Below, one piece after another: positions 1-12,589 of a stretch of DNA of 64,000 bases. The notes below the pieces were generated by a model that worked only from the letters and a program-made list of their open reading frames with translations, was not told where the DNA came from and searched no databases. The DNA is from Lineus longissimus (Eukaryota > Nemertea > Pilidiophora > Heteronemertea > Lineidae). Both the position numbers and the translations under genes were made by a program. The stretch spans positions 5,706,001 to 5,770,000 of the forward strand of contig NC_088319.1 in assembly GCF_910592395.1 (NCBI RefSeq), read 5' to 3'. Positions within the stretch are counted from its first letter, which is position 1. Every line of letters begins with the position of its first letter.

Positions 1-250
1 CCACAGGGATAAGGCTAGACGCATAATAAAGGAAATTACATGAACCTTCCCATATGGGCGGTCTATTGCCATTGAATGCAATTATTCAGTGCAAAGATCA
101 TTGTTATATGGCCGGCCTCCATTCAGAACTTGGAACGCAAACGTACTCCACGTGACATGTGAAGGCCTATTAGATTAATCCTACTACGCGTCCATGGACG
201 TTGATTTTGGTTCCCGTCCGTCCCTTACGTTCTGTTATGAGACAGACCTA
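1..250 (-). mobile_element. PIF/Harbinger copy X, terminal part only
   Basis: This stretch closely matches 1384-1633, the right end of the neighbouring Harbinger copy, in the same orientation. It ends in the same inverted terminal sequence (GTTCTGTTATGAGACAGACC). The remainder lies left of the window. It directly abuts the next copy, so the two termini form a palindrome around position 250. Strand follows the transposase of the matching copy. Confidence 0.6.
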
Positions 251-251
251 C

Positions 252-1633
252 TAGGTCTGTCTCATAATAGAACGTTAGGGACAGACGGGAACCTAAGAAG
301 TACCTAATTCAACGTACCATACTTGTTAACTTTGATGCTATTGGTTACACGAGCATTACCACCATGGCTGCGCTGCTGTGATGAATACATATGTAAGGTC
401 CTTCTTTTGATTGGTGGTCACCAAAGCACATTAGGAACGCCCACCTATACATACAATAGCTTTTTGACAACGTGCGTTGGTTAACTGACAATGAAGGGAA
501 ATCGATGTTACCGATGTTACCGAATAGGCCTTGTTATAGACAAGCGGTCAATTATTGATAAAAGCCTGGTTGGCTCGTATTAACCAAATTGAGTGTCTTT
601 TTTATCTAAGTAGTTACTATGCAAAAGAAAGCGGTTCATTGTTGGACTGTGGCTGAGTAACAGTAACAAGTTATGACTATGATAAGGTGGGGATCCTCAG
701 TCTTTGGGATCTCGATTGCGTGTATCGTTCCATATATCGCCCCAACAGCATCTGGAATAGTATCCCAGTTGCCCCGCAGTTGTTCCCACTCTTCATCGGT
801 CGGCCATGTTATACCGTCTTGAAAATAAGTCCACAAAACATCTGTCATAAAATAAAGTTCCCTGCAAACAGATTGCTTGCTGATATCAAACATTGCACTC
901 ATCGAAACAATGTCTGGATATTTCTTGATCCAATAGAAAAAAAGGAGTAAACGGTTCTCCACCGACAGCAAATGATCTCGGTACCGTCCTGGCCTATTTT
1001 CCAGAAGGGGCGTAATGTCCTCTACGAGGTGCTGGAAAGAGGCCACTGTCTCACCTGATAGATACCAAAAGTCCATCTGGTGGTTTCTTATCCTGGTAAA
1101 GACGTCGTTACCACCGTATGGACCATTTGGTTGATTGGTGAGAACTTCATCAAGTCTTGGAGGCAACGGAGGCGGACGCACTTCTAAATTATGAAATGCT
1201 GGTGTAAGCAAAACTGGTGGCGGTGGTATGGGCGGCGGAGCAGCGAACAAAAACATCCTAATTCTCCAAGCGACTGCTGGCCAACACAAACCATGGCAAT
1301 TAAATGTTATCAATAATCAATTCAATTTCGGACAAAGGAATGATATTTTATTGACCATTTTCAATGCGTGTCTAATCATGTCACCACAGGGATAAGGCTA
1401 GACGCATAATAAAGGAAAATTACATGAACCTTCCCATATGGGCGGTCTATTGCCATTGAATGCAATTATTCAGTGCAAAGATCATTGTTATATGGCCGGC
1501 CTCCATTCAGCACTTGGAACGCAAACGTACTCCACGTGACATGTGAAGGCCTATTAGATTAATCCTACTACGCGTCCATGGACGTTGATTTTGGTTCCCG
1601 TCCGTCCCTAACGTTCTGTTATGAGACAGACCT
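252..1633 (-). mobile_element. PIF/Harbinger copy Y, internally deleted
   Basis: The copy is bounded by about 40-bp inverted repeats beginning AGGTCTGTCTCATAA. It encodes a truncated transposase on the minus strand. Compared with the inverted copy at 1684-3443 it lacks about 440 bp, matching 2664-3107 of that copy, which removed the 3' half of the transposase. Small indels and substitutions separate the copies, so they have diverged since duplication. Confidence 0.7.
636..1313 (-). pseudogene. Truncated Harbinger (DDE_Tnp_4) transposase
   Basis: A 225-residue frame is nearly identical to the frame at 2137-2907 through its first 200 residues. The first catalytic aspartate of the DDE motif is changed: GAIYGT here against GAIDGT in the other copy. 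The C-terminal half, with the later acidic residues, is deleted. This copy cannot encode active transposase. Family assignment rests on the GAIDGT block and its spacing, known from PIF/Harbinger transposases. Confidence 0.8.
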
Positions 1634-2136
1634 ATTTACTACGCGTCCATGGACGTTGATTTTGGTTCCCGTCCGTCCCTTACGTTCTGTTATTAGGTCT
1701 GTCTCATAACAGAACGTAAGGGACGGACGGGAACCAAAATCAACGTCCATGGACGCGTAGTAGGGTTAATCTAATAGGCCTTCACATGTCACGTGGAGTA
1801 CGTTTGCGTTCCAAGTTCTGAATGGAGGCCGGCCATGTAACAATGATCTTTGCGCTGGATAATTGCATTCAATGGCAATAGACCGCCCATATGGGTTCAT
1901 GTAGTTTTCCTTTATTATGCGTCTAGCCTTATCCCTGCGGTGACATGATTAAACACGCATTGAAAATGGTCAATAAAATATCATTCCTTTGTCCGAAATT
2001 GAATTGATTATTGATAACATTTAATTGCCATGGTTTGTGTTGGCCAGCAGTCGCTTGGCCTCACGCTACTTTCACCACGGAGAGAATTAGGATGTTTTAG
2101 TTCGCTGCTCCGCCGCCCATACCACCGCCACCAGTT

Positions 2137-2907
2137 TTGCTTACACCAGCATTTCATAATTTCGAAGTGCGTTCCCCTCCGTTGCCTCCAAGACTTGATG
2201 AAGTTCTCACCAATCAACCAAATGGTCCATACGGTGGTAACGACGTCTTTACCAGGATTAGAAACCACCAGATGGACTTTTGGTATCTATCAGGTGAGAC
2301 AGTGACCTCTTTCCAGCACCTCGTAGAGGACATTACGCCCCTTCTGGAAAACAGGCCAGGACGGTACCGAGATCATTTGCTGTCGGTGGAGAACCGTTTA
2401 CTACTTTTTTGCTATTGGATCAAGAACTATCCGGACATTGTTGCGATGAGTGCAATGTTTGATATCAGCAAGCAATCTGTTTGCAGGGAACTTTATTTTA
2501 TGGCAGATGTTTTGTGGACTTATTTTCAAGACGGTATAACATGGCCGACCGATGGAGAATGGGAACAACTGCGGGGCAACTGGGATACTATTCCAGATGC
2601 TGTTGGGGCGATAGATGGAACGGTACACGCAATCAAGATCCCAGAGACTGAGGATCCCCACCTGTTCTACAGTGGCCATGTCCACAAATATTGTATCAGC
2701 ACTCAGATCATTATCGACAATTGTGGAATGAGTTGTGCTCCCCTTGAAAAATCGGTATATGGAAGTGGCCCCTTTGTTACTGTGCTACTGTTGTGTGGGG
2801 TGCGGGTGCGTTTGTGGAGGGGGGTATACGATACATGTACTAACTCAGCAATTTCTCTTGCAATAATTCTCTTATCCTTTGTCGGAGTTGTTTTGCGGTT
2901 CAACTAG
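2137..2907 (+). pseudogene. Harbinger (DDE_Tnp_4) transposase, 3' part scrambled
   Basis: A 256-residue frame. Residues about 20-200 read as a Harbinger transposase: helical N-terminal part, the block GAIDGTVHAIKIPE with the first catalytic Asp, then HVHKYCISTQIIIDNCGM with the second Asp. After that block the family signature ends abruptly and a hydrophobic, unrelated-looking tail follows, so the last third of the catalytic domain is lost or shifted. A proline-rich lead-in precedes the first good methionine. It may be non-functional despite its length. Confidence 0.75.
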
Positions 2908-3109
2908 CGTATAATGCCCTTGTGCCTTTCGGCAAACGGTTGACATTTTGCCGGATGTGGCCTAGAATGCGAACATAATTATTTCTATGTCGCTGGTACC
3001 CTTCCCGGAGAAGGGCCATCTCCTCCATGCCAACAAGCACTCTATCACACATGACTGTTCGTTCACTTCGACAACACTGTACTAATAACCGCGCTAAAAC
3101 TAGACCCAT
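2900..3109 (-). other. Small opposite-strand frame inside Harbinger copy Z, unrecognised
   Basis: A 69-residue frame with basic, helix-prone composition lies antisense within copy Z, in the segment that copy Y has lost. Harbinger elements often carry a second MYB-like DNA-binding ORF, so this could be a remnant of one. No tryptophan-spaced MYB signature is visible and the assignment is only a guess. Confidence 0.25.
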
Positions 3110-3443
3110 ATCATAGTCATAACTTGTTACTGTTACTCAGCCACAGTCCAACAATGGACCGGTTTCTTTTGCATAGTAACTGCTTAGATAATAAAAAGAC
3201 ACTTAATTTGGTTAATACGAGCCAACCAGGCTTTTATCAATAATTGACCGCTTGTCTATAACAAGGCCTATTCGGTAACATCGGTAACATCGATTTCCCT
3301 TCATTGACAGTTAACCAACGCACGTTGTCAAAAAGCTATTGTATGTATAGGTGGGCGTTCCTAATGTGCTTTGGTGACCACCAATCAGAAGAAGTACCTT
3401 ACATATGTATTCATCACAGCAGCACAGCCCTGGTGGTAATGTA

Positions 3444-4274
3444 TGGGCGGTTATTTCCGCATTAAATGATGTCCTAAAACGCGTCTTTATAACTGGCGAC
3501 TCGTGTGTGTGTGTAGAGCAACCCGTGCGTACAGAGCAAAACGCGCGTATCTAACTCGCGACCCCTACAAAGAACATAACGCGAATGTATAACTACTGTC
3601 GCATAAACGTGCCGTCGGATAACTAGTGTCGGATAACTAGTGTTGGATAAGGGCTGTCGGATAACTGCTGTCGCATATAAGGCTCCTCAGCCTCCCGCAT
3701 CGCGGCGCTCTTGTGTCTTGATGATTATTGATTTTGCTCTAGGCGACATACGATTTACCAATTGGTAACTGTAATGTAGCAGGCGCACTTCAAATGGCCT
3801 TGCTTTTGCACTTAGCAGATGCTGCAATATTATCAACCCGATTATCAAGAGGGACCTGGTCCTGGGTAGGCCTGCCCAACAAATTCACAACGTCTTGCAG
3901 CATGCGTGCTGCCCGCTGGAGCACATGTGGATCTTGATTAGTAGCCGATGTTCTCTTCTGCCACTCAAACTCGGGATTACGTCGCTTAGAACAAAAGTAA
4001 TAATAACTAGCGCCGCGATGCGGGAGGCTGAGGAACCTTATATGCGACAGCTGTTATCCGACAGCACTTATCCGACACTAGTTATCCGACACTAGTTATC
4101 CGACGGCACGTTTATGCAACAGTAGTTATACATTCGCGTTATGTTCTTTGTAGGGGTCGCGAGTTAGATACGCGCGTTTTGCTCTGTACGCACGGGTTGC
4201 TCTACACACACACACGAGTCGCCAGTTATAAAGACGCGTTTTAGGACATCATTTAATGCGGAAATGACCGCCCA
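3444..4274. mobile_element. Palindromic TIR element A (TGGGCGGT ends, TA flanks)
   Basis: An 831-bp element is flanked by TA on both sides and begins TGGGCGGTTATTTCCGC. About 250 bp at each end are near-perfect inverted copies (3444-3700 and 4012-4274). The centre is unique. The ends match the element at 22636-23379, but the interiors differ. It is inserted into the end of Harbinger copy Z. TA duplication and long arms fit a non-autonomous foldback DNA transposon. Confidence 0.8.
3790..3995 (-). other. Coding-like fragment in the core of palindromic element A
   Basis: The non-palindromic core reads on the minus strand as a continuous frame of about 65 codons ending at TGA, with balanced charged composition (segments such as PEFEWQKRTS and QRAARMLQDVVNLL). 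It looks like the C-terminus of a real protein captured by the element. I cannot name the protein. It has no start codon of its own. Confidence 0.35.
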
Positions 4275-4276
4275 TA

Positions 4277-7200
4277 GTTCTCCAATTGTTTTGCTCTGCT
4301 ATATTGGCCGTCATACGTCGTGGTCACGACGTAAAAGATATTATGCATTGGTAGGTGGCCGTCAAAACGTCACGTCGTGACGTCACGTGAAGAACCTCTA
4401 TAGAATACAATAGATCATATAGTCATATCCTTCCTCCTTCGTCCATCAGGGACCATCATTGCTAAACAATTTTCGAATTTTCGGTGTGATTTTTTTGATA
4501 ATTGAAAGGGAAGTGAAAATCTTATGTTTCACGGGATTTCAATTTCCACAGCCCCGGTCAGATTGTACCCATTGGTACGAGATTGTCTAGCAATAAATTA
4601 AACAATCTTGTCCCTTAACATTAATATATCAGTTCAAAGACTTACGTACAGTTGGAATCTACACATCTTATCACCCCAAGGACTGCAACTGTCAGTATCA
4701 GAATGACATTCGCCATCTTGTATCCTGAATAAAGATGATTTTAGAGGATTAGTATCAGACAGGTTTCACAGTTTCACAGTTTTAACATCTTCCACGATCA
4801 GGTTTTCCACCTCTAAGCAACAATAGACTGTTCTGTTTGACAAGATGCATTCCCAGATAATTCAGGATTTTCAGTTCTTCTTAATTTGATATCCGGAAGT
4901 CGTCTCAATCCATCAATTAATCCACAACATCACAACCAGATATGATAAAGCTACTACAGGAAATCACGTTTCTAAGCTGATGTGAAAGCAATACCACAGC
5001 ATCTTATGGTGCACTAAATACCGAATTCTGACAATTTACATCGGCTCCTGGGAAAAGGCTATCGCTCCTATTGTATTAGTTGGATGTTGCTGGGCGGCTT
5101 GCTTGAATAACGAACTCCGCGATTTCCGCAGTGACATTATTTTGTGCTTTTCTCTATTATAATGATATTAAATTAAAAAACATCGGAAAATGTCAGTCAG
5201 TTGTGTGACCGATTTTCACATTTGGTAACCCGTTGCCGTCTCTGGGGATATATTTAGCTAGATCCAGAGTTAACTTATTTGCAGATTTTCGAAATGACAC
5301 CATCATTCTAGATGATCTTTTACTCTCGGTATCCGCAGCACCTCATCTGTGTTAAATGATATCAAAATCTATAACTTTTTAATCGGTCCATGACGATTTT
5401 AATAAATAACGTCATCCGACTTTTTAAAACGGATTCCCCTATGAGGGGCCTAATGTTGCTCTTTTGTCTAGACACATAATGTGAGGGTCATTCGATGGAG
5501 GGTACCCTCACTGGGTGCATTTGCACCATGGATATCTCCCCTTCATTGGTCGCGTTTTTGGAGACGGCTGGCCCATTCCGTGTTCTCAGTCAATTTCGAC
5601 GCAGTCAAGGCGGGGGTAGGGAACGAGGGGGGAGGGATCTCCTTCCCATGGATGACTTTATTATAAACTCGACGATGACCAGTGGCGAGGCTTCTCGTGA
5701 AGGCCTTTTGAGTGCTTTGTAATGTATTTGTTTGATTTTTTGTATGTTTTGATTCTCCTGCGACGGAGGCTTTAAGCCTCGGGGTACGGAGTTAATTAGC
5801 TTTTAATTAGAGTTCTTAATTAGAGTTCAGTATAATCCCGCATATTTTAGGGTGAGTAACCGTTTCAGATTGGGAGTATTTAATATGTATATAGAGGCAT
5901 TGTGCGTACAGTACTGTTGCCAACGATAGGTTTTCATAAAAAGTATTTTCCCTATGATTGGTAAAAACAAATTAATGTCCAAAAACGCATCAATTTTCAA
6001 TATTCTAAATATTTCTCAGTCCCGCCCAAATATTTTTAAAAAGGTGATCGTTAGTATTATATAATTATACAAATATGATATTTCAAATATACCCATCCTT
6101 AGATTCAGAATTAATCTGCATGTAATGACTGGTCTCATGAAAGGTGCATACATAAAGCATTAGTTCTGAGGATCGCCACTTGTCAGAAGTACTGGCTGTA
6201 CCTGAACCCCAACTTTAACAAAATGCATAAATTCTCCATTCGCTAGCCTCGCTTGTCTCAACAAATTGCTAGTTCCTTCACGAGACTGGTCGCAGAGGCG
6301 CGCTGGTGAAAAAAAAGTTAAAAAAAAACGAACAGAAATATTTTTATATAACTTGACTGCTAAAGGGCGGGAGGCTGTCCACGCATTTCATTCAGTGTTG
6401 GATTCGAGTTTTAAAAAAGCATATTATGCTAACTCACCTAGGTTCAAAAACAATCCAATGACACAGATACCCACAAGAAATACAAAAGTGACAGTTTATC
6501 CATCAGAAGACGACCATGTTTAAAACCGTACTGGTCTTGGGCATCAGAATGCGAATTCACAGTGAACAACCTGGGAATTCCATTATGTTATAAGTCTTGT
6601 CAATATAAGTAATGTCAACTAACGCCCACAATACTATCAACATATCTCATTGAAAATGCCTCGTTTTCAGAAGTCTGATGGCATGAATTAAGAAATTGGT
6701 GTCATGATTTCAATGATTAAGGAACTTATTTCGCACGGATAATTCATTCACCTGACTGTCATTGCCAACATAGGGAAGAAAAAAAGTTTATTCGGTGATA
6801 AATCGTCGATTTAACAATTTTTTTATGGCTTAGGAGAATTTTTTTCAATTTTTCTAAAGATTTGTTAACGATCTTTATTTTTGCAGACTAGCGTTATTAT
6901 TTTTTTACGATTTAAATTTGATTTGATTGCGCATTTGATGTCAATGTTAACAGTATATTTTTCGGAGACACTTTTATGAGCGAGGCACCCGTGGGGATCG
7001 ATGCATTGCTCCGGATCCCCAACCGGAACTACAGTTTAATGGTGCATTTTATTCATCATATCTTGAAAAAAGGCAGTGAGCTTTGTCTTTAACACCAGTT
7101 TAGTCTGATTTGATATACATTGTATTAGTTTGTATCGATGGCTCTCATGAGTTCAATAAGAACCATTTGTATGTGTACCGATACCAGCAAAACATGGTTG

Positions 7201-9860
7201 TGAAACTGGATTGGAATAATATAGTTTTATTACCGATCAAGTTCATAAATGCATAAAAAACAAGCAATTTGAAATTTTAGTCAGGGGTTACAATTAGCCT
7301 TAAAGCAAAAAGGTAATTTTAGCCCCTGGTCACAAATCTTGTTTTGGCTTTCAGAGGAATCGTTTTCTTTGCATTACCGTGTTTTAAATGAAAGCCTTTA
7401 CCAATACAGTGCGGAGGCAAGTGGTTGAATCGGAAATGTTTCTATACTGATCTCTGGACGCTTTCACTTGAAGTGAGGCTTGAAGTCACTTGAAGTCAGA
7501 AAAAGCCTCCCACTAGTGTAGTATTTGGAACAGGATAGGAAACCAATTCATAGCCGTAGAAACGGCCTGCATCTGAATATCTTCTCCCGGAAGGTGAGTG
7601 TTGACTTTGTTCCCAACAATCAACAAAATCAATGGGAATAAGATTTTCAGGAATAATATCATGTGCTAATGGCATGTACAATCAATATTATGATACCATG
7701 CTTAATCACAGCGGTGTACTGCCATGTCGCTAAATTGCCAGTATAATTCAGTTCTGCATGTACCAAACGTACAGAGAAGAAGAAAATAATAGCTTAAACT
7801 ATATATACAGTGCATGCTGGTTGACGTTCAATGCAATTTGTTCATTCTTTAGTAAGCATTGTATACATTTTATTTCGAAATATTTGCATGGTATTCTCTG
7901 GCTTTATCCATGATATATCTGATATTAAAGTACGATAGTTTATCTTTTGCCCATTTTACACCTTTGGTATGTAGCCAACTCCACGTCTCAGAAAAGTCCG
8001 ATTTGAGTGAAAACATAAAGGTTTCATTTATGAGGCTTTTGTACTACCAGGAAGCAAAGGAACTACCAGGAAGGCAAATGAAATCACTATGGATCAGTAT
8101 CCACGGCGAAAGACATTCGGTTGGCAAATACAGGAGGTGATGCTGTTTTGGGAGTCAGTGTATCAGTACAGTTACGGGGAGGGTTGATATGTTTTGCCTT
8201 CTATTGCCTTGCAAACACGGTGGGTAAAGGCATTGGTTTACCTTTGCAACACAATAGAGACAAAACCCTCCCAGTGTTGAGGGGAACAATCGGATATAAA
8301 TAATACATGTGCCGGCCCCTCAAAATAAAATAGTATTATTTTATATGGTTATTTTGTGTCGTCAATCATTTCCTCTTCAGGTAAATACGTATTTTGTATT
8401 CGGTGTGGTTGACATAGTGCAATTTCCGTAAAAAGGTGGTTGACAAAAAATATAACCCAATTCGGGTCAAATCAGAGTCAGCATCGGAAAAGCGTGATAA
8501 ATCAGTCTGATTTTGATTTTGTCCTTTTTTGTGCAATTTGTAATATAATTCCTTTGTATAAATAACAAATTAAACTGTTATCTACTACATCAGCCTCAGG
8601 TACGTACTTTGTGTACACAATCAAATACCCTTTAAGAAACCACTATCGGACAAACTTGTAAAGCCTGTAAGCGTTATAGCCAAACAACTTCTTTCTCCAA
8701 ACCATTCCTAATTTTAGCCAAAAGCCAATGTCAAAACCTGGTCATCACGTCGGTGTTGGGTGTTCACCATTTATTCAATAAAACCTGGTCATCTTGCCAT
8801 AGTCAGATAGTTCGTAGTGCAATTGCTGGAGCTAGCATACCCCCACTTTCTCTAAAGCATCGTAAACACCTGTGTAAGCTGATGATACAAGGTAGATAAC
8901 ATCTCGAGCTTGAACTTCCAGACCACAATAACCTTGGGAAACCCTAACTATTTAGAATTACAGAAAAGTGCAATGACGCACACCCTACGGGTTTGAAGAT
9001 CCGTTCGTTCGGTATTATTTATTGATTTTGATACTAAATAAGGGTACGTTTTTAGAACAAATAGCTCTCAACGAAGTAGCAGAAACAGCCTTAACTCCGC
9101 TCCCAAGCGTAACAGTTAGCTTCCGAGCCGAGCTAATCATCTAGCACCAGGGCAATAGTTTCAACTCCGCTCCCGAGCGTAACAATCAGTCAGCTTCAGA
9201 GCAGTGTATATATTCTAGCTTCAGGGCTCAACATTTTATCAATTCGTCGTGGAAGTAAGCTCACACTAGTATTGTGATCATCTGTTATAAAATCTGCGAA
9301 TTTGAATATTCTTGTGTGGACATCGGTGACTGGCATGATCTAACAATTTGTTTCTTGTTTGTGGTGTTATTAACTTGTATTCAACGACTTCCTCTCGTCT
9401 CGGCGTACCTGATTCCCGACCTCTTGATTAGCCATTCGAGTGTCCCTATCATTTGCTGCAGTCCCAGACAACATCTTACGGAGGACAGGAGGACACGCCC
9501 CAGCCTCACGCTTTGCGGCCCGTGACAACATCTTTGATTTGCTTTGAAATCGTTAACAATGTTCTCGTTACGAATAGTATGTGAAGGAAGTCGAAAAAGC
9601 CTATTGTCGGCTTCATAAGTAAATGTCACTGTACTTTTGGTCTGCTGTGAAAAATCTGCTTGGCCAATTTCTTTCAAAGTTTGGTCTTTCTTAAACCTGC
9701 TTTTGGGTTCCAAGGATCTGTGACATTTCACCAATACAACGATGGTCGTGAAATAATATTTTGTATGTATTTGTGTACATTGACGTAGTGCACTGATGTT
9801 GACATTATGCTTATATCTGGATGAATTCGCCCGGACAGTGTTTATCTTTCAATACACCAA
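4277..9860. other. Intergenic stretch, no gene recognised
   Basis: AT-rich non-coding DNA. Frames up to 93 codons occur, but none has a recognisable domain or paired splice sites. A two-copy 70-bp tandem duplication lies at 9091-9230 and a poly-C tract at 9895. The segment 5481-5800 has higher GC and short open frames but nothing identifiable. Confidence 0.6.
9091..9230. repeat. Two-copy 70-bp tandem duplication
   Basis: The string AACTCCGCTCCC-AGCGTAACA occurs near 9093 and again near 9163, followed in both by similar TAGCTTC and CTAGC blocks. Copies differ at several positions. Confidence 0.6.
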
Positions 9861-11634
9861 GTTTCATCCATCAGAAAATTAGCCTCATCCAACCCCCCCC
9901 CCCCCCCCGCCAAAAATTCGTCAACTGGCTGCAATGAAGAAACACCTTTTTACTTGGTTTGCAAATCTCTACTCTGGAAATTGTATTGGGTCACGACAAA
10001 CTAGATCGAAGAAAAGCGTGTATTTATAACAAGCAGTTCGTCGTTTATCATGGAACACAACAAAGACTGGTTGAAACATTACCAAATATGGCCATCACTT
10101 TGGCACGAGTGTTTATCATATACTGAAGTGAAAGTGAATAATATTACAATAAGAATTAGGCCGCGCAGTCTGGCACAAATTCAAACTTTTATTTTGTATT
10201 CGTCGTTCTGGTCGTTTTCTACGATGGCAAGCAACCACATGTACTATTAGTTTTAGAAAAAATAAATATAGGGAGTGAAGGTCTCCATCGGTTGGCCTGG
10301 GACCAAGTCTTACCATTCAATTCTACAGGAGGCCGGATGAGTATGGCACTGCAGACAGGCGAGATAAGCATTTGTGGTGTCCCCTCGAAGTTGTGGTAGG
10401 CGGGCGAGCCTGCCCTAAGATTGTGATCGTCAGCTTGTAATAAAACTGCACGTAGTAACCTAATCACCTTGTTGGGAATACTAGTGACAGAAGCCATCAT
10501 TTTTTGCGTATCTCACTAATGTGGTAATGAGACAACAACTTATTAGTCAATCAGTTAGATGTAATTTAGTAACTATTTTCTATTCAACAGCAGGACATGG
10601 TGGTGGTGGTGGGGGGGGGGGCTTCCAGTCAGTTGACAATATGAGATCGGTTGTTTAAATTGCAAATGATCATTAATCAAAGACCAACCAAATTCTTAGC
10701 AAGACGTCACAACCTCATAATCTCTGTGAGGGACATACTGTCAGTATCAATAAATCAGACTAGTTCAATCTTCGCATTTGAATTATAAGAAAAGTGTACG
10801 TATAGAGCCTGTTTTTTTTCTTCTGTTTTGTAAGAAAATTTAAACTTTTTTGACAATAACTAACGAAATGCATACGTTCAATATTAATATCCCACATTAT
10901 CTCCTTCATGACACGGTCAGTTAATTATTTCATACCAATACGTGGGATGCATAAGCTATAATCGAAACATAGCCTAGATATCATTCCATTATATTTGACA
11001 GGCTTTCATTTCTTTTGTGTGGCGTTTATCGTCTCACTTTATGTCCAGAATTCTCCAGAATTAAAGTATAAGCTTCAAGCTAACATCGACCCATGATCAC
11101 AAGTCCAGTCATGTCATTGGTAAACTAGTTTGCCAAACTTCCTTGCTTTAAAACTGGCGTGTCAAATATACCTTGTGAGCAAGGCCGAAGCGGAGCACTC
11201 ATATTTGTTCGTGATGCATTTGGTCCTTCAGCACCTAGAGAACTCTTAATTACGAAGTTCCCTCAGTGCACTTCAAGTGAAACCTTCAAAATATGTTATC
11301 TTAAATCAGTCCACATGTATAAAATCTACGTGTAAGGATGGTATCTTCAAAAAACTGTACTACCAGTTCAACAGTTGAACAACTAGTTTGTAACTTTAAA
11401 ATTGTCGCCCACGATAAAAACATTATAAAGAGAATATCAGAATACAAGTCCAAAAAAACACACAACCAAACCAATCATTCATTCATTTTACTTTCGGTTA
11501 ACCATCACTTGTCGGCCGTCATAAATTTTTCTGATATATATCAACAACAAAAACTATTTATTTCCGGCGATACTTGAAAACCCTTTAATATTTGATTTAT
11601 ATGCATGTCCTGCACGTGAAGGTGACTGGGCCCT

Positions 11635-12540
11635 GTGCTTTTTCTCTTTTGCGTTTCAAGATTGTACAGCCTCATCTCAAATGATCTACCCTCTGCCCAC
11701 GGTTTTTCAGATGACAATCAGTTGTACCTTGCCTTTAAACCAATGCCACTTGCATGCCAGACTGAAGCAGTGGAAGCCATTGAGCGATGCATAGTTAAAG
11801 TTAGAGCATGGTATATTGAAAATGAACTCATGATCAATGGCACTAAAACTGAGTTTGCCATCTTTGGCACACGGCAGCAGCTTGCAAAGGTGAGCATTGC
11901 ATCAATAAAGGTTGGAGGGACAGATATCCAATCAGTCCAATGTGTCCGCAATCTTTGTGCATGTTTTGATTGCAACATGTCCCTGGAGACAAACGTAAAC
12001 AAAATGTGTGCTAAGGCCTACTATGGTCTCTATCGGACACGACAAATCCGAACCTTTCTGTCGGAAAATGCCACCAAGACCTTGGTACATGCTTTTATCA
12101 TCGCCCACCATGACTAAAGTGTAATGTTCGCCTAAATGGCATCCCCACCAAGTTTTTGAACCGAATCCAACGGGTTTTCAACTCTACCGCAAGAGTTGTG
12201 TGTTTGGTGGGAAAGTTTGACCATATTTCCCCTGTGTTGGTTCACCTGCACTGGCTACCAGTCAAGCTCAGGATCCAATACAAGATTCTGCTCTTGGTGT
12301 TCAAGTGCTTGACTCGGGAGGCCGCAGGATATCTCAGATCTATGAATCAGTTAAGAAGGATCGATCGCCAACGCCTTAGATCAGGATATGCGATGTTCCT
12401 TGAAGTCCCTCGGTTCAAGTGCCAGACTCCAAAGACTAGCTGCTCTAAAACTGTGGAACCAGCTGCCGCAAATGCTCCGTAACATTGATTCCCTTTAGAC
12501 TGTCAAGTCCCTCCTAAAGGCCCACCTTTTTGCAGTTGCC
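11635..12540 (+). pseudogene. LINE reverse transcriptase, C-terminal half, degenerate
   Basis: Frame 11635-12117 contains FSDDNQLYL, a form of the F/YADD catalytic box of non-LTR reverse transcriptases, followed by the thumb-type block (VKVRAWYIENELMING-KTEF). After a stop near 12117 the reading resumes at 12156 with NRIQRVFNSTARVV and HWLPVKLRIQYKILLL, both standard for CR1/L2 C-termini. Another frame break follows before 12480. Fingers and endonuclease are missing by 5' truncation. It is dead. Confidence 0.85.
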
Positions 12541-12589
12541 TTTGGGGAAATGAAATGGTCCAGGTACCATGTGCTCACCAGTGTCAAAG

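Larger units (their letters stand above)
1684..3443 (+). mobile_element. PIF/Harbinger copy Z, inverted
   Basis: The copy starts with AGGTCTGTCTCATAACAGAA and is the reverse complement of copy Y, so Y and Z form a long imperfect palindrome centred near 1680. Its far end has been replaced or cut by the TA-flanked element that begins at 3444. Sequence matching 345-680 of copy Y (reversed) is seen at 3105-3442. Confidence 0.7.
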
